Assembly: GCA_030267565.1 (NCBI GenBank)
Contig: BRXU01000013.1
Span: 1-64,000, forward strand
DNA length: 64,000 nt
Direction: 5' to 3'
Origin: Pleodorina starrii
Lineage: Eukaryota > Chlorophyta > Chlorophyceae > Chlamydomonadales > Volvocaceae
Below the pieces are notes generated by a model. It saw nothing but the letters and a program-made list of their open reading frames with translations, made no database searches and was not told the DNA's origin. Numbering within the stretch: position 1 is the first letter of the stretch; every line of letters begins with the position of its first letter. A program made the position numbers and the translations under genes. Below, piece by piece: positions 59,788 to 64,000 of this stretch.

Positions 59788-62700
59788 AACCGCAGCGCCG
59801 GTCGCAAAGGGCGCAAATGACGTGTCGCGTCGCGTCGCTGGGTGGGTGGGTGGCTGGGTGGCTGGGTGGGCGTCCAGACCGGCCGCTGCAGGCTTTCTGT
59901 TCGGGGCAGGGAAGGACGGAGGGACGGAGACAGTTTTGGCCGAGGTCGCCGTCGCCGTCGGTTTGGGTTCCATAGCCGACAGCGAGGTCGCAGGCGAGGC
60001 ACCGCCAGAGGCGAGAAACCAGCTGTAGACTGATCCGCGCGGGCTGTGTTGGCGCGTCCGGGATGTTTGACGAGGGCGGGGGGCGATTACGGCAGCTGCG
60101 GCAGAGGCAGTGGTGCGGTGCAGCTGCGTGTGTGTGTGTGTGTATATGTGTGTATGGCACGTGCCGCGCCTACGGTACGGTCGTCTGATCGGTGGCGTCT
60201 GCAGTGTGTGTGTCAGCACGCACCGCCCAACGGGCCCAGTCTGGCTGGGGTCCAGCAAGGCAACCTGACTCGTCCGGTGGAACGGCATCTTCAGCGCTCA
60301 GGCGTCGGTCCTTGGGACCGATTGCCGGTCAGTGTGAAAAGCGATCGGCAGTGACGGACGGACGGACGGATGGACGGACGGACCCGCACAATCTGTTGAG
60401 GGGGCGGTTGCACAGCGCCGTCTACCGGGTATGGGTGAGCGCGCACGCAAAGAGGAAGAGGCAGCGCAGGCGTCAGGATTTCATTACGTGTGTTGATGTT
60501 TGCTGTGCATGTGTGGTGTGGAGTCATGTGGTGTTCGTCCGGGCCCCCACTCCCCGGATAGCCCCCAATCCCGAGGGCCGTTTGAAGCTTTTTCGATGGC
60601 CTCGATACGCATTAATGGGTTTGACAAACATTAGTTTGTAGGTGCGTGGGGAGCATGCGGAACACGCCGGATGCCCGTTGGCTGTGTACGGCCCTGCCGT
60701 ACGCATCAACGACTTTCAAACCGTATCCGCTCCTGGAAAATACAAATACACGCGAGTACACAGAAATCCTGCAGGAGGTTGTTGGCAACGCTGCGCTTCC
60801 AGTTCCGGTCAAGGGCGCCTGACGCGCCCGGACGCGGAGGGCACACCCCCCAGCACTGACCGCCGCAAGTCGACCCATCTGCCCTGCCCGCCGTCTCCGT
60901 CCCCCCGCTGCGGTATCGTCTTTGTATCCCCTGCCCGCCGGTACCGATCGGGTGCCGAGACGGAAAGGACGCATAACCCGTATTGCACACATCCAGCAAC
61001 GCTGAAAAATGCAAGCATACGGCAACTTCATGACATTTGAGTCATAACGGCTTTAACGAACCCACCAACCAATTCATCGCGCGTGTGGGCGCACAATACG
61101 CGCCGCCCGCCTGCCGCGCTGCCGACTGCCCAACTGCTCATTTTGCGCCACTTCCGCTGCATCACCCCCGATCCTTGACTGGACACGCACACCTGCTCCT
61201 GCCCCTGCCACCTGCTCCTGCTCCGCACACCCACACCCACATCCGCCCGCCGTTGGGCTCGGGCCACGAACGCACAGCGACGTCCACCGCCTGCTGCTCT
61301 GCGTCCAAACACACTGCTGCCTCTGCATGCTGCCTGCTGCCTGGCCTGCTGCCTGGCGCGCTACCTTCGCCGCTTCACCCCCAAAGGGCCCAAAGGCCCG
61401 CGGGGGGCTGCTGCTGCTGCTTCGGTGAGATTGACCGCGACGGAAGCGCGTCACCTCCCATGAGCACCTAGCCCGTAGTGGCTGGGTCTTTCCTTTTCTG
61501 TTCGTTTGTATGGGGGGTTGGGGGCACGAACCCCCCCACCCACGTAACACCCGCCCCTTCCCCGTGCGCTGCCCTTCACTGGCACTTCTTGCCCGGCATC
61601 ACCCCTGCCATCTTGCCATCGCGGGGTACCCCTCATGCATGTGGGTACCTCGCGCAGCCGGTGCGGTGGGGAGCCAACACGTTGGCCCGCCCCCGGTCTG
61701 CATCCCCTTCCTCCTCCCCCACCCCCTTGCACCTCTCCGTCTGGTTTCCCTCCCTCCCTCCTCCCGCCCCGCCGATTCCTTCGCCCGACCCGCCCTGCCC
61801 CGTGCCACCTTCGCCAGTCGACATCGCGTCACCTCTGCCCCCTCCCATCCTGCCGTCGTTCTCCCCTCGCTTCGTCCTCGCCCATTCCCCCTTTGCCTCC
61901 TCGTCCTCCCTCCCTGCCCCGCGATCCGTTCCACTCGCCTCCAGCCGCTGTCCCTTCGCCGTTCTCCTTGTCGTTGTCCCTGCATTTCTCTTTCCCTCTG
62001 CCCTTTCTTCTCTGCCGTTCGCCGCCCTGCCGTCGTACTTTTTGCCCTTCCGTATCCCTTTCTTGTTCGCGCCGCTCCCCCACCCCGCCCTCTTTTGCGC
62101 TGCGTCGCCGCCCCAGCTCGTTCGTGGGTTTCCGTGTGTGTTCTTGCCTCGCTTGCCTGCCTGTTCGCTCCTTGCCTCGCTGACATTGCCGTTTAACATT
62201 GCTCTTACTCACACCCTTCCTTCGCCTCTTCCCGATTCCTTTCCTCCACTGAGCGCAGGTGAGTAAGCCATCCTTCCTTTTGTGCTGTCCGGGCTGTGCG
62301 TCCGTGTTGGTCTTGTGCTGTCGTGTGCCGGTCTGTTTGGGGTTGGTCGGCGGCGACGCGGCCGCGCGCTGGTAACTGCGCTGCTTTCCCCGGGCCGTTC
62401 TAATTACCCACCCACACCCACACACGTCCGATAAGCGCCGTAATTTCACGACGGCGCACTTGGTCCTCGTGTCCCTTCCGAACGTGAATACGGCTGATGC
62501 TTTATACGGCAGCTTCACGTGAATACGGCTGATGCCTAGTACGGCAGCTAAACTATTTCATTCACGCGGTCGGACTCCTCGGTCAACTCAAGATGAACAC
62601 AACAACAACAACAACAATAATAATAACAACAACCCGGTCGTACTTCGTACGGTACACGGGTCGCCGTAACCCGCACCGCACCTCCGCCAGCCACCGCCGC

Positions 62701-62802
62701 CAAAGCCACCGCCGCCAAAGCCGTCGTCGCCGCCGCCCGCGGCCGCGCTCGTAACAGCCGCCCCCGCCCTCCGTCCCCCGCCCCCCCGCTTCCATCACCC
62801 GG
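59788..62802. other. Tail-to-tail spacer across the unit B/C junction
   Basis: Same content as 12301-15317, with the unit boundary at 59968. No gene is supported. Confidence 0.5.
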
Positions 62803-64000
62803 TCACGCGGCGCGCATCGCCTTCTCCCGCCACTGCTTGCTCTGTCGCTTCTCCGCCGCCTGATGCACCCGGTCCGAAACCTCCGGCCGCACCGTATCCC
62901 AGGGCCGCTCCGGCGCGCACTCCTGCACCATAAACTCCAGCGTGACGCCCTCCCGCAGACCCACCGCGCCGCGCCCCTGCGGCCCCCCCAGCAGCCGCTC
63001 AGCTTCCCGCATCGCCTGCATGAACACCGCCGACGTCGCCCGCGCCCCTTCCCGGACAAAACAGAGGTCCCTGCCCGCGTCCAGCATTTCCCGCCGGGCC
63101 TGGAGCGGCGGTAGGAGGGTGCAGAGGGCGAGGGGTGAGCCGGACGAAGTGGCGGAACCCCCTCACACACCAGCCACAGTGGATAACCCCCATGCACCAG
63201 CCACCAGCCACCACATACACACACCAAGGAACGGATGTAGGGGAGGCGGAGGGGGGGGGGTAATCGTTGGTTTGGGGCTCGAAGAGATGCCTGCTCCAGC
63301 CCCGGAGACGGGCCGTGGCGGGACCGCGGCCGTCGGCTGTCGTTTGGAAGTGGGCGTCCGTAAGAGCGGCGGTGGGCCCATGGACGGTTCAATACTAGCG
63401 GAGATACCTACCTACCAGCCCTCCCTACCAGCCCTACCTACCAGCTGTCAGAACACGCGGCTCGCTCCCCTGTGTGTGTGCTCCGCTGCTTGCCTGCCGG
63501 CGCTGTGTGCGCCCTGGGTGGACTGGAGGAAGCGCCCCATTGGATGGAGGAGGAGGAGGACGGCGGCTCCGACGTCAGCACCGGCGGTTGCGGTCTCAGC
63601 AGCTGCCCCCGCAGCGCCTGCACGGTGAGCCAGCTGCTGGACGGCCGGTCCAGCGCCTCCAGCAGCTGAATCAAGCTGTGGAAGGCCTGTCGAGCGGGTG
63701 GAGGAGGAGGGGGAGGAGGAGGGGGAGGGGGAGGGGAGTAACCCGAAGATGATACCGCAGCGGAGGGACGTGGGCGACCGAATATTAACTCAGCGGGTGG
63801 TGGAGGTAAGAGGAGGCCACATCCGGTTACGGTCTGATATAAGATGTGAAGGAGCCGGGTGACAGCGGACAGAGGGCCCCAGAGGAACACGCTGGGCGGC
63901 GCGCTGGGCAGCGTGGCGGGGGGAGGGTTAGAGGGGAAGGGATGGAAGTGCAGCGTCGGCGGGGGTAAGGCTGTGGGCGTGCGCCGCACCGTCCGTGCGT
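59968..64000 (+). repeat. Array 2, unit C, cut by right window edge
   Basis: First 4.03 kb of another copy: the spacer and the 3' two exons of the minus-strand gene. At the one informative site in the spacer (60718) it carries the A typical of array 1 rather than the T of units A and B. The array continues beyond the window. Offset from unit 1 is +58,469. Confidence 0.97.
62803..64000 (-). CDS. Minus-strand gene of unknown function, 5' part beyond window (unit C)
   Basis: Exons 63686-63582 and 63099-62803 are present and unchanged. The first exon would lie at about 64182-64478, outside the window. Confidence 0.5.

Larger units (their letters stand above)
48989..59967 (+). repeat. Array 2, unit B (10,979 bp)
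   Basis: Complete copy with one AAC triplet fewer near 51615. It shares T at 49739 and the CCACCCCC variant near 56150 with unit A, but C at 53830 with unit 2 of the other array. Offset from unit 1 is +47,487 in the gene region. Confidence 0.97.

Noticed and set aside
1..64000. tRNA, rRNA, CRISPR arrays, LTR elements or transposase/reverse transcriptase genes
   Set aside because: No tRNA-like T-loop context, rRNA similarity, spaced repeat-spacer pattern, long terminal repeats or catalytic motifs of mobile-element enzymes were recognised by eye on either strand.

Overview
This is eukaryotic nuclear DNA, very GC-rich, with spliced genes (GT-AG introns of roughly 200-650 bp), long alanine, glutamine, proline and glycine runs, and many microsatellites. 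The style fits a high-GC alga, most likely a chlorophyte. The TGTAA polyadenylation signal usual in volvocine green algae was not seen downstream of the three gene types, so a haptophyte or stramenopile alga is not excluded. There is no bacterial-style operon, rRNA, tRNA or CRISPR array.

The window is dominated by one direct repeat unit of about 10.98 kb. Array 1 (1499-30847) holds two complete units and a third cut off after about 7.4 kb. Array 2 (38005-64000) holds two complete units and the start of a third that leaves the window. Units are almost identical in exons, introns and spacers; only scattered substitutions and microsatellite length changes separate them. Each full unit carries the same divergent gene pair. 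On the minus strand is a small three-exon gene of unknown function (about 232 aa in the model given here). On the plus strand is a multi-exon gene that starts with ankyrin repeats and continues into alanine-rich linkers and unrecognised helical domains. Between neighbouring units the two gene types end tail to tail across a spacer of about 3 kb.

Each array is headed by the same gene, a predicted HNH-type nuclease. The complete copy is at 35742-37673, before array 2. The left window edge cuts into a second copy at 1-1167, which carries several frameshifting indels. Position 1 corresponds to position 36515, so HNH gene plus array is itself duplicated, with a superperiod near 36.5 kb. At both HNH/array junctions a short telomere-like motif (CCCTAAAAACCCTAA) abuts the first base of the array.

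Array 1 ends abruptly inside the ankyrin gene. It is followed by a modular satellite (30848-34270) built from GGCAA and GGGAA pentamers, constant boxes, a 1.38-kb tandem duplication and two perfect palindromes. A less GC-rich island (34500-35741) without a recognisable gene then leads into the HNH gene. The whole looks like a nested, recently homogenised gene amplification, possibly subtelomeric, with an HNH gene at the head of each array. Whether the HNH protein has any part in the amplification is speculation.
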